Assembly (NCBI GenBank): GCA_958427975.1
Contig: CAUAEH010000010.1
Span: 1 to 47,007 of the forward strand
Direction of reading: 5' to 3'
Length of the DNA: 47,007 nt
Origin: an uncultured Collinsella sp.
Lineage (GTDB): Bacteria; Actinomycetota; Coriobacteriia; Coriobacteriales; Coriobacteriaceae
This document shows positions 24,866 to 32,789 of this stretch, piece after piece. Under the pieces are notes generated by a model. That model had not been told where the DNA came from. It made no database searches and saw only the letters and a program-made list of their open reading frames with translations. Every line of letters begins with the position of its first letter. Position 1 is the first letter of the stretch. The position numbers and the translations under genes were made by a program.

Positions 24866-26683
24866 CTACTCCCCCGAGTCGTCCTCCCCAGAAGCCTTCT
24901 TCTGCTGATCGAGCTTATGCTTACCACTTACGATAGACGTAGCGCCCAGCGTGGCCAAGCTCGCGCTGGCAAGGCTCGCCATAACGATAAGGTCGCCCGT
25001 CTTGGGCATGTTACCGCCCGAAGTCTTAGTCGTTGTAGTGGTGGTTGTAGTGGTCACCGTCTTGGAGTCATTTTGCTCTTGGTTCTGGTTGTCGGTGTTG
25101 CCCTTACTGCTGTCCTCGCCCTGCTGCTTTCCGTCCTCGGTCTTGTCCTTGTTCTTGTCCTTCTCCTCAGATTCAGACTTCTTGTCCTCGTCCTTCTTCT
25201 GACCGGACTTGTCGCCCTTCTCATCAGAGCTAGGACCCTTATCGGATTCAGCCTTCTCGGAAGCCTTGTCCTTGGAGTCGCCCTTTGCGGCCTCGGTCTT
25301 TTCCGTGGAAGCCTGATCAGAGTTGTCCTTGTTCTGAGTCGAGCCGTTATTGACGCCAGCCATCAGCGAAGAACCCAGCATAGAACCAAGCTGCTCGGAG
25401 AAAGAAGGCTTCTTGTCCGGCGAAGCAACGGGAGCGTCCGGCGCCTTATTCGAGTCGTCCTTGGAAGCATCGGAATCAGGGGTTGCGTCAGAGCCGGAGC
25501 CGCTGTTAGAGCCGGTGTCAACGGACGAATCGCTCGAGCCGGTAGATGAGTTAGAGGTGTCAGCGTCGATCGAACCAGAAGCGTCGCTATCCGTATTGCC
25601 GGCAGAGCTTGAAGACGAATCGCCCGCAGCAGAGCCGTTCGAATCGGAGCCGTTCGAGGTAGAGCCGTCGTTGGTAGTGCCACCAGCAGAGCCATTACCG
25701 TCAGCATCGGTCGAGGGCGCATCCATCCTGTCATCGTTGGCATCGTCACTCGAGTCGTCATTCGAATCAGGTGTCGGCGAGGGCGCCGGTGTAGGCTCGG
25801 GCTGCACGGGCGTCGCAGCGGCAGCGGCCTCGTCCTCGGCAATATAAACCAAGCAGTCCTTCAGCTCATTCTTATAACGATTCTTCCAGCCCTCATGATA
25901 CTGGGGCTGACTTGAAAACTTGGTGGCAACATTGTTGACCACGCTATTGGAGAGCGCCGTCACAAACTCGCGGTCGGACATATCGTTGGAAAGATTCGCC
26001 CAGCGGAAAAAATCCCTGCAGCCACCGGTGCCGCACATGTTGGTAATGCTCCACACCATGCCCTTGACGCAATCGGCGCGGCCCGAAATATCAATGCCCA
26101 GGCCGCTCTTGAGCCACGCCTCGGTCACTGCGTAGTAAGAGTTGTACGCATAGGCGTCCTGAAGTGCCGAGAACTCGACAGGATCGATGTTGTAAGCACC
26201 CTGGAAAGCCTCTTGCGCGATACGGCCCAGCTCGGTAAATTGGCCGTTCTCGTACATGGCATTGCTCGCGTTGGAAATCTCGCTGCCGCGATCAATCGCA
26301 TCTTTGAGCATGCCGTACTTGGCAGAATCGTAGTTGTAAACCTGCTTCATAAACGGAATGAGCGACCAGCGGCGATCAAACTGATAGTAGCCCAGTGCGT
26401 TATAGCCGTCACCATACGAAAATCCCTGGTTGTAGTTGCCATGGCTCTCGTACTTGGTAAAGTACTTTATCTCGGGAGTCACGTTGACAAACGAAACGCC
26501 CTGGACCGACCTCAGCACGCCCGAGAAGGACTGCTGGGTGTAAAGGCCCTTATCGATATCGGTGGCATCCGAGGCAACGCCCGGCGTGGGCTCCTCGGCA
26601 GCGGCGGGCGCGGGCGCGGTAACGGCGCCAAACGAAAGCGCCAGCGTCAGGCCCGCGACAATAGCAGAATGCTTGGGCTGCAT
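24866..26683 (-). CDS. Large surface protein with LPXTG-like sorting signal and lysozyme-like N-terminal domain
   Basis: 605 residues. It has a signal peptide (MQPKHSAIVAGLTLALSFGA, cleaved near AAAEE). A globular domain of about 240 residues follows, with YFTKYESHGNYNQGFSYGDG and ALGYYQFDRRWSL. The glutamate-containing ESHG and the YYQFD motif recall phage-type lysozyme or transglycosylase folds, but I cannot confirm this. Residues 300-550 are a Ser/Asp/Lys/Glu-rich low-complexity stalk. MPKTGD near residue 560 followed by a hydrophobic helix and a short charged tail is a variant LPXTG cell-wall sorting signal, so sortase would anchor it. GGGAGG precedes the ATG. Upstream, GTTGTTG-CA-CAACAAC at 26754-26769 is a perfect dyad that could be an operator. 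Confidence 0.78.
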   Translation of the reverse strand: MQPKHSAIVAGLTLALSFGAVTAPAPAAAEEPTPGVASDATDIDKGLYTQQSFSGVLRSVQGVSFVNVTPEIKYFTKYESHGNYNQGFSYGDGYNALGYYQFDRRWSLIPFMKQVYNYDSAKYGMLKDAIDRGSEISNASNAMYENGQFTELGRIAQEAFQGAYNIDPVEFSALQDAYAYNSYYAVTEAWLKSGLGIDISGRADCVKGMVWSITNMCGTGGCRDFFRWANLSNDMSDREFVTALSNSVVNNVATKFSSQPQYHEGWKNRYKNELKDCLVYIAEDEAAAAATPVQPEPTPAPSPTPDSNDDSSDDANDDRMDAPSTDADGNGSAGGTTNDGSTSNGSDSNGSAAGDSSSSSAGNTDSDASGSIDADTSNSSTGSSDSSVDTGSNSGSGSDATPDSDASKDDSNKAPDAPVASPDKKPSFSEQLGSMLGSSLMAGVNNGSTQNKDNSDQASTEKTEAAKGDSKDKASEKAESDKGPSSDEKGDKSGQKKDEDKKSESEEKDKNKDKTEDGKQQGEDSSKGNTDNQNQEQNDSKTVTTTTTTTTTKTSGGNMPKTGDLIVMASLASASLATLGATSIVSGKHKLDQQKKASGEDDSGE

Positions 26684-26822
26684 AAGATCCTCCCTGCATT
26701 GGTATAGTTAAAGTGCAGTTTGCAAAGATAGAAATAAGTATTGCAGCTCGCCCGTTGTTGCACAACAACCCCTCGGTAAACGGCAACAACCCTCCGCGAA
26801 ATCTTAAGGAATTGCGCTCAAC

Positions 26823-27254
26823 CTACAGCTTAATGTAAAAGTTGATTTCGGGGACGGCGGCCAGGTCGGCCAACGTCACGCCGTCGACGTACTTTTCGAT
26901 CACGTCGTCCAGGCCGCGCCAGAACTTGACGGTCGAGCAAAGATCGCTGCGAGTGCAGCTGTTGTCGATGCCATCGCACGCCACTGGAGCCGTGCTGCCC
27001 TCGACGGCGCGCAGGATGTCGCCGGCACGCACCTCGGCTGGATCCTTGGCCATCATGTAGCCGCCGCCCTTGCCGCGCACGCTCTTAAGCAGGCCCGCCT
27101 TCATAAGCGGACGAACCAGCTGCTCCAAATACTTTTGTGAGATATGCTCGCGGTCGGCAACCTCGCGCAGGGCAATCTTGCCCTCGGCGTCGCCCAGCGC
27201 CGCGATATAGATCATCAGCCGGAGGGCATAGCGGCCCTTGGAAGAAATGAGCAT
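26823..27254 (-). CDS. Rrf2/IscR-family iron-sulfur regulator of the suf operon
   Basis: A 143-residue repressor with an N-terminal winged helix (MLISSKGRYALRLMIYIAAL, then LREVADREHISQKYLEQL) and the Rrf2 wing GKGGGYMMAKDP. Cys93, Cys100 and Cys106 (VACDGIDNSCTRSDLC) match the three-Cys [2Fe-2S] ligand set of IscR-type members. The ATG at 27254 is preferred, with GGGAGGGTAGGT just upstream. It is divergent from sufC, and the shared intergenic region holds two large dyads, so it probably senses cluster status and controls both itself and suf. Confidence 0.88.
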   Translation of the reverse strand: MLISSKGRYALRLMIYIAALGDAEGKIALREVADREHISQKYLEQLVRPLMKAGLLKSVRGKGGGYMMAKDPAEVRAGDILRAVEGSTAPVACDGIDNSCTRSDLCSTVKFWRGLDDVIEKYVDGVTLADLAAVPEINFYIKL

Positions 27255-27275
27255 ACCTACCCTCCCATCGCATCT

Positions 27276-27348
27276 GGGACAACATAACCAGGTTTGTTTG
27301 TCCCAAATCTTAAGTAAGTGGGACAAACAAACCTTGTTTTTTTGTCCC
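27276..27348. promoter_or_regulatory. Four-half-site operator between the Rrf2 gene and sufC
   Basis: Half-sites of the form GGGACAAACAAACC occur at 27276-27289 (+), 27291-27304 (-), 27320-27333 (+) and 27334-27348 (-, degenerate). Paired, they give two 29-bp dyads GGGACAA-N15-TTGTCCC with centres 44 bp apart; the middle two half-sites are themselves a perfect 14-bp inverted repeat. The position between divergent genes points to the Rrf2 protein as the binder. Confidence 0.75.
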
Positions 27349-27385
27349 GCATCTAAAAAGTCGAGTGGATTAGTCGGGTTTTCCC

Positions 27386-27413
27386 TTGACTAACGCCGAA
27401 CCCATAGTAACTT
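27386..27413 (+). promoter_or_regulatory. Probable suf operon promoter
   Basis: TTGACT at 27386-27391 and TAACTT at 27408-27413, spaced 16 bases, lie 38 bases downstream of the operator and 65 bases before sufC. The -10 match is modest. Confidence 0.4.
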
Positions 27414-27477
27414 TATTCCGAGAAGATTCCTAGGGTTTAGTACACCTATGAGTACACCATATACAGAGAGGGACAGC

Positions 27478-28278
27478 ATGAGCGCAAATCCGCTGCTTTC
27501 CATCGAAGGTCTGACCGCCTCCGTGGACGAGAAGACCATCCTCCACAACGTCAACCTCAACGTCGCCGCCGGCGAGACCCACGTGCTGATGGGACCCAAC
27601 GGCGCCGGCAAGTCCACCCTCGGCCACCTGGTCATGGGCGACCCCGTCTACACGGTCAACGACGGCCGCATCGTCTTTGACGGCCAGGACATCACTGAGC
27701 TCACCACCGACAAGCGTTCGCGCGCCGGCCTGTTCCTGAGCTTCCAGGCTCCGGTCGAGATTCCGGGCGTGCCGCTGTCGAGCTTCCTGCGCGCCAGCAT
27801 CGCCGGCCGCCCCGGCCTGGAGATGAAGGGCAAGGAGTTCCGCCGTCGCGTCAAGGAGCTCGCGGCCGAGCTCAACATGGATACCGCCTACCTCAACCGC
27901 GAGCTGGGCGTGGGCTTCTCGGGCGGCGAGAAAAAGAAGGTCGAAATGCTCCAGCTTCTGCTGCTGCAGCCCAAGCTGGCCATCCTGGACGAGACTGACT
28001 CCGGCCTGGACGTCGACGCCCTTTCCACCGTCAGTCATGGCATGGACGCCTACCGCAAGAGCTGCGACGGCTCCATGCTCATCATCACGCACAACACGCG
28101 CATCCTGGAGCACCTGAATGTCGACCGCGTCCACGTTATGGTCAAGGGCCACATCGTGCGCGAGGACGACGCCTCGCTGATCCCCTGGATCGACAAGAAC
28201 GGCTTTGAGACCTTCGAGCGCGAGGCCGCCGAGCAGCGCGCCCAGGCCGAGGCCGCCGCTGCCGAGCAGCAGGCGTAA
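27478..28278 (+). CDS. sufC: SufC, Fe-S assembly ATPase
   Basis: The ABC-type ATPase of the SufBCD scaffold complex, acting in the cytosol to drive cluster assembly on SufB/SufD. 266 residues from the ATG at 27478 (MSANPLLSIEGLTAS), chosen for GAGAGGG upstream; an ATG ten codons earlier lacks one. Walker A is MGPNGAGKST near residue 38, the signature GFSGGEKKKVE near 145, and Walker B LAILDETDSGLDVDA, the SufC-typical form. It is the first gene of sufCBDSU, with 12 bases to sufB. Confidence 0.97.
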   Translation: MSANPLLSIEGLTASVDEKTILHNVNLNVAAGETHVLMGPNGAGKSTLGHLVMGDPVYTVNDGRIVFDGQDITELTTDKRSRAGLFLSFQAPVEIPGVPLSSFLRASIAGRPGLEMKGKEFRRRVKELAAELNMDTAYLNRELGVGFSGGEKKKVEMLQLLLLQPKLAILDETDSGLDVDALSTVSHGMDAYRKSCDGSMLIITHNTRILEHLNVDRVHVMVKGHIVREDDASLIPWIDKNGFETFEREAAEQRAQAEAAAAEQQA

Positions 28279-28290
28279 AGGGGCGACGCA

Positions 28291-29703
28291 ATGACCAAGA
28301 ACCGCACCGAGGTCGCGGACATCGACCGCAGCCTCTACGACTTCACCTATAGCGAGGAGGGATTTGAGCGCCTCGACGCCGGCATCACGCCCGACATCGT
28401 GCGCGAGATCAGCGCCAAGAAGGACGAGCCGCAGTGGATGCTCGACCTGCGCTTAAAGTCCCTCGAGATTTTCAACCGCTTCCCGGATCCGACGTGGGGC
28501 CCCTCCATCGAGGGCTTGGACATGGACAACATCGTCACCTATGTCAAGCCCAACACCGACCAAAAGCACGACTGGGAGTCGGTGCCCGACGACATCAAGA
28601 ACACCTTTGAGCGCCTGGGCATCCCCGAGGCCGAACGCAGCTACCTGGCAGGCGTCGGCGCGCAGTACGACTCCGAGCTCGTCTACCACAACATGCAGGA
28701 CACCGCCTCCAAGATGGGCATCGTCTACTCTGGTATTGAGGAGGCCCTGCACGACCCGCAGTGGGAACCGCTCATCCACGAGAAGTTTATGACGCTCATC
28801 CCACCCACCGACCACAAATTTGCGGCCCTGCACGGCGCCGTATGGTCGGGCGGCTCGTTTGTCTACGTGCCCAAGGGCACCAAGTTGGACTTCCCGCTGC
28901 AGAGCTACTTCCGCCTTAACGCCAAGGGCGCCGGCCAGTTTGAGCACACGCTCATCATCGTCGAGGACGATGCCGACCTGCACTTTATCGAGGGTTGCTC
29001 CGCGCCCAAGTACAACGTGGCCAACCTCCACGCCGGCGCTGTCGAGCTTTTTGTGGGCAAGCGCGCGCACCTGCGCTACTCGACCATCGAGAACTGGTCC
29101 AAGAACATGTACAACCTCAACACCAAGCGTGCGCGCGTGGACGAGGACGGCGACATCGAGTGGATCAGTGGCTCCTTCGGCAGCCACGTGGGCTACCTCT
29201 ACCCCATGAGCGTGCTCAACGGCCGCCGCGCCCGCTCGAGCTTTACCGGCATCACCTTTGCCGGCGCCGGCCAGAACCTAGATACCGGCTGCAAGGTCGT
29301 GCTCAACGCGCCCGATACCTCGGCAACCGTCGAGACCAAGGGCATCTCCAAGAGCGGCGGCATCCAGACCTTCCGCAGCTCCATCGTGGCCACGCCCAAG
29401 GCGGAGGGTTCCAAGGCAACCGTAAGCTGCCAGTCGCTGATGCTCGACGACCAGAGCCGCTCCGACACCATCCCCGCCATGGATATCCGCGCCAAGAACG
29501 TCGACATCGGCCACGAGGCCACCATCGGCCGCATCGGCGACGACAAGGTGTTCTACCTGATGAGCCGCGGTATCTCGGAGGAAGAATCCCGTACCATGAT
29601 CGTCAACGGCTTTGCCAACCCAGTTTCCAAGGAGCTGCCGCTGGAGTACGCCGTCGAGATGAACAACCTGATCAAGCTCGAGATGGAAGGAGCGATCGGA
29701 TAA
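28291..29703 (+). CDS. sufB: SufB, Fe-S scaffold subunit
   Basis: A 470-residue scaffold subunit on which clusters are built with SufC and SufD. Typical parts are YLAGVGAQYDSELVYHNMQ, LHGAVWSGGSFVYVPKGTK, the beta-helix region with ENWSKNMYNLNTKR and GCKVVLNAPDTSA, and the C-terminal GHEATIGRIGDDKVFYLMSR with EEESRTMIVNGF. Its length is standard. GGGGCGACGC precedes the ATG. Its TAA overlaps the sufD ATG (TAATG), showing translational coupling. Confidence 0.97.
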   Translation: MTKNRTEVADIDRSLYDFTYSEEGFERLDAGITPDIVREISAKKDEPQWMLDLRLKSLEIFNRFPDPTWGPSIEGLDMDNIVTYVKPNTDQKHDWESVPDDIKNTFERLGIPEAERSYLAGVGAQYDSELVYHNMQDTASKMGIVYSGIEEALHDPQWEPLIHEKFMTLIPPTDHKFAALHGAVWSGGSFVYVPKGTKLDFPLQSYFRLNAKGAGQFEHTLIIVEDDADLHFIEGCSAPKYNVANLHAGAVELFVGKRAHLRYSTIENWSKNMYNLNTKRARVDEDGDIEWISGSFGSHVGYLYPMSVLNGRRARSSFTGITFAGAGQNLDTGCKVVLNAPDTSATVETKGISKSGGIQTFRSSIVATPKAEGSKATVSCQSLMLDDQSRSDTIPAMDIRAKNVDIGHEATIGRIGDDKVFYLMSRGISEEESRTMIVNGFANPVSKELPLEYAVEMNNLIKLEMEGAIG

Positions 29704-30974
29704 TGAACCAGACCACGAACACCGCTGCTACCACCCTTGAGCAGGTCAATGCGATGCCAGCTGCCACTTGGGGTTGGCTGAAGATGAATCAGACCAAGCT
29801 CGAGCTCTCTGACGAGCTTGCCGCCGCTCCCACCGGGGCCGTTGAGGTCGAGGGCTTGGACGAGCAGTTTACCGGCATGGCAGACGCGTTCGACGCCGCC
29901 ATGGACGCCATGGCCGAGCGCTTCCCCGGGCGCCGCGCCTCCGCCCCGGGTGATGCCGCCGACCGCGCCCACATCACGCCCGAGACCGAGCTCGACGTGC
30001 CCGCCACCTCCATCTACCAGGCCGGTGCCATCAAGCTCGAGGAGGAGCTCTCCCCTGCTGAGGCCTTTGAGACCGGCATGGGCGAGGCTGCTTACGCCTA
30101 TCTGGTCGACCACGCCACCAAGCGCATCGTCATCGCTGTGCCCACATACAAGCACGCCACGGTTACCGTGCACGTGAGCGGTGTCGATGCCGCCGCGGCC
30201 ATCGCCGCCATCGACGTCGTCGTCCGTCCCCAGTCGACGCTCGACCTGCAGATCGCCCTGGACTCCCCCGTTGCCGGCGAGGGCGTCGTGGGATCCGTGC
30301 TGCGCGTGTGCGCCCACGAGTACGCCACCGTCAACGTGGCCTGCACGCAGACGCTCGACGATAGCTGGATCGCACTCGACGACACCGGCCTGTTCCTGGA
30401 CGAGGGAGCCCGTGTCAACGTGCAACACACCGTCCTGGGTGCCGGTGCCAGCGCCACCGGCCTTGCCGGCGACCTGCTGGGCGATACCGCCAAGGTCACC
30501 ATCGATACTGACTACCTTGGCGCCCGCGAGCAGGTGCGCGACTTTAACTACGAGCTGCGCCACCGCGGTCGCAAGACCGAGTGCGAGATCGACGCCAACG
30601 GCGTGCTGACCGGCACGTCCAAGAAGGTCTACCGTGGCACCATCGACCTCGTGCACGGCTGCAAGGGTGCAACCGGCACCGAGCGCGAGACGGTGCTTTT
30701 GGCCAACAAGGGCGTCGACAACAAGACCGTTCCCGTCATTCTCTGCGACGAGGACGACGTCGCCGGCAACCACGGCGCCACCATCGGTCACGTCCGCGAC
30801 GAGCAGCTGTTCTACCTCGCCTGCCGCGGCCTTGACCAAAACGCCGCCGAGGACCTGTTCATCCGCGCCAAGCTGGAGGACGCCGCGCTTTCCGCCACCG
30901 ACGAGCGCACCCGCGCAGCCGTCGTCCGCCTGGGCAACAACCTGATCGACAACTTTGAAGAGGAGCTCGCATGA
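29703..30974 (+). CDS. sufD: SufD, Fe-S scaffold subunit
   Basis: The partner of SufB and SufC in the scaffold complex. 423 residues starting MNQTTNTAATTLEQVNAMPA at the ATG overlapping the sufB stop. The N-terminal half is poorly conserved, as usual. The C-terminal half keeps the beta-helix with RGRKTECEIDANGVLTG, VPVILCDEDDVAGNHGAT-like residues and DEQLFYLACRGLDQNAAEDL. The last codons overlap the sufS start (ATGA). Confidence 0.93.
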   Translation: MNQTTNTAATTLEQVNAMPAATWGWLKMNQTKLELSDELAAAPTGAVEVEGLDEQFTGMADAFDAAMDAMAERFPGRRASAPGDAADRAHITPETELDVPATSIYQAGAIKLEEELSPAEAFETGMGEAAYAYLVDHATKRIVIAVPTYKHATVTVHVSGVDAAAAIAAIDVVVRPQSTLDLQIALDSPVAGEGVVGSVLRVCAHEYATVNVACTQTLDDSWIALDDTGLFLDEGARVNVQHTVLGAGASATGLAGDLLGDTAKVTIDTDYLGAREQVRDFNYELRHRGRKTECEIDANGVLTGTSKKVYRGTIDLVHGCKGATGTERETVLLANKGVDNKTVPVILCDEDDVAGNHGATIGHVRDEQLFYLACRGLDQNAAEDLFIRAKLEDAALSATDERTRAAVVRLGNNLIDNFEEELA

Positions 30975-32296
30975 TCGACACCGAGCACGTTAAATGCGAT
31001 ACCTGCACTGTCCCCGAGCCCATGGAGCTCGACGCCAGCGACGAGGCCTCGCGCGGCTGGCCTACCGTCGACATCGAGACCAATCCCTACAAGGCACAAT
31101 TCCCGCTTTTCCAGCAGCACCCCGAGATCGCCTTCCTCGATAGCGCCGCCACCGCGCAGCGCCCCGCCTGCGTGCTTGACGCCGAACGCGACTTCTACCA
31201 GCGCATGAACGCCAACCCCCTGCGCGGCCTGTACTCGCTGTCCGTCGAGGCAACCGACGCCATCGCGAAGGTCCGCCAGCAGATCGCCGACCTCATCGGC
31301 GCCTCACAGGCCAACGAGGTCGTCTTCACCCGCAACACGAGCGAGTCGCTCAACCTGGTCGCCAAGAGCTTTGCGCCCACAGTGCTCAAACCGGGCGACG
31401 AGGTCGTCATCACCATCATGGAGCACCACTCCAACCTGATTCCGTGGCAGCAGGTCTGCCGCGAGACCGGCGCCAAGCTCGTCTACCTCTACCCCACCAA
31501 GACCGGTCAACTCACCACCGAGGAGGTTCTGTCCAAGGTGGGCCCCAAGACCAAAATCTTGGCCGTGGGTCAGGTTTCTAACGTGCTGGGCGTCGAGAAC
31601 CCGGTCAAGAACCTCGGCAAGCTCGTCCACAAGTACGGCGGCTATCTGGTCGTCGACGGCGCGCAGTCGCTGCCGCACATGCCGGTCGATGTGGCCGACC
31701 TGGGAGCCGACTTCTTTGCCTTTAGCGCGCACAAGGCCATGGGCCCCATGGGCATCGGCGTGCTGTGGGGCAAGATGGACCTGCTCAACGCCATGCCGCC
31801 CATGCTCACCGGCGGCGAGATGATCGATTCGGTCACCGAGCAGGACGCCGTCTGGGCGCCCGTTCCCGAGAAATTCGAGGCCGGCACGCAGGACGCCGCC
31901 GGCATCTTCGCCACGGGCGCCGCCCTTGATTACCTGGTCAACACGGTGGGTTACGAGAACATCCAGGCCCGCGAGCAGGCACTCGTCCACTACCTGATGG
32001 GCGAGCTCATGCAGCTCGACTTTGTCCAGATCATCGGCTCCATCTATTGGGACAACCACCACGGAGTTGTGAGCTTTAACGTCAAGGGCATCCACCCGCA
32101 CGACGTCGCGAGCATCATGGACATGGACGGCGTCTGCATCCGCGCCGGCCACCACTGCGCGCAGCCGCTGCTTACCTGGCTGGGTGTCGAAAACCTTGCC
32201 TGCTGCCGCGCCAGCGTGGCCTTTTACAACGACAAGGCCGATATCGACAAGTTCATCGCCGGCCTGCATCACGTTTGGAGCACGTTCAATGGGTAA
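30971..32296 (+). CDS. sufS: SufS, group II cysteine desulfurase
   Basis: A PLP enzyme that takes sulfur from cysteine for cluster assembly, passing it through SufU. 441 residues, about 35 longer than usual at the N-terminus. The PLP lysine is Lys255 (FSAHKAMGPMG), EHHSN is near residue 151, and the catalytic Cys396 lies in RAGHHCAQPLL, the short-loop group II form. The N-terminal extension contains VKCDTCTVPEP, a CxxC pair not found in typical SufS. It overlaps sufD by 4 bases and sufU by 8. Confidence 0.96.
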   Translation: MIDTEHVKCDTCTVPEPMELDASDEASRGWPTVDIETNPYKAQFPLFQQHPEIAFLDSAATAQRPACVLDAERDFYQRMNANPLRGLYSLSVEATDAIAKVRQQIADLIGASQANEVVFTRNTSESLNLVAKSFAPTVLKPGDEVVITIMEHHSNLIPWQQVCRETGAKLVYLYPTKTGQLTTEEVLSKVGPKTKILAVGQVSNVLGVENPVKNLGKLVHKYGGYLVVDGAQSLPHMPVDVADLGADFFAFSAHKAMGPMGIGVLWGKMDLLNAMPPMLTGGEMIDSVTEQDAVWAPVPEKFEAGTQDAAGIFATGAALDYLVNTVGYENIQAREQALVHYLMGELMQLDFVQIIGSIYWDNHHGVVSFNVKGIHPHDVASIMDMDGVCIRAGHHCAQPLLTWLGVENLACCRASVAFYNDKADIDKFIAGLHHVWSTFNG

Positions 32297-32723
32297 TCTG
32301 TACACCTCCACCACATTTATGGAGCACAACTCGCACCCCGACTATAAGTACGAGATGGATGCTCCCACGCACGAGCACGACGGCATCAACCCCAGCTGCG
32401 GCGACGAGCTCACCTTGCAGCTGCGCGTCGAGAACGGCGTGATCGAGGAGGCCTCCTTTACCGGCCACGGCTGCGCCATCAGCCAGGCCAGTGCCGACAT
32501 CATGGCCGACCTCATCACCGGCGAGACCGTCGAGGAAGCTCACCGCCTGGCAGAGCTCTTCCTCGCCATGATCCGCGGCGAGCAGCTCTCCGAAGAGGAC
32601 CTGGAAGACCTGGACGAAGCCGCCCAGCTCCAGGATATCTCGCACATGCCCGCCCGCGTCAAATGCGCCGAGCTCGCCTGGCGCACCCTCGACGGCATGC
32701 TCACGGAACAAAATAATCAGTAG
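32289..32723 (+). CDS. sufU: SufU, zinc-dependent sulfur-transfer partner of SufS
   Basis: 144 residues. The zinc ligands of SufU are present: Cys37 and Asp39 (NPSCGDE), Cys62 (GHGCAISQASADIM) and Cys126 (RVKCAELAW), with the SufU-specific insertion EQLSEEDLEDLDE that separates it from IscU. It accepts sulfur from SufS and delivers it to SufBCD. The ATG overlaps the end of sufS, and the gene ends the operon. Confidence 0.94.
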   Translation: MGNLYTSTTFMEHNSHPDYKYEMDAPTHEHDGINPSCGDELTLQLRVENGVIEEASFTGHGCAISQASADIMADLITGETVEEAHRLAELFLAMIRGEQLSEEDLEDLDEAAQLQDISHMPARVKCAELAWRTLDGMLTEQNNQ

Positions 32724-32725
32724 TA

Positions 32726-32743
32726 TTTGTCCCAAATCTTAAG
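32726..32743. repeat. Copy of the suf operator flank at the end of the operon
   Basis: TTTGTCCCAAATCTTAAG is identical to 27297-27314, which covers a half-site and its flank in the upstream operator. Nearby CTTGACTAA (32763-32771) also matches the promoter at 27385-27393. It may be a relic of a duplicated control region or a working single half-site. Confidence 0.6.
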
Positions 32744-32752
32744 AATTTTGTT

Positions 32753-32789
32753 GGCCGAATCGCTTGACTAAGAGTGGTTCGGCCATTTT
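32753..32789 (+). terminator. Terminator of the suf operon
   Basis: GGCCGAA (32753-32759) pairs with TTCGGCC (32778-32784), followed by ATTTTC. It sits between sufU and the convergent transposase-like gene. Confidence 0.72.

Noticed and set aside
29553..30839. A 428-codon minus-strand open frame opposite sufD
   Set aside because: It is antisense to a recognised Suf subunit, with repetitive Gly/Val/His composition and no start signals.
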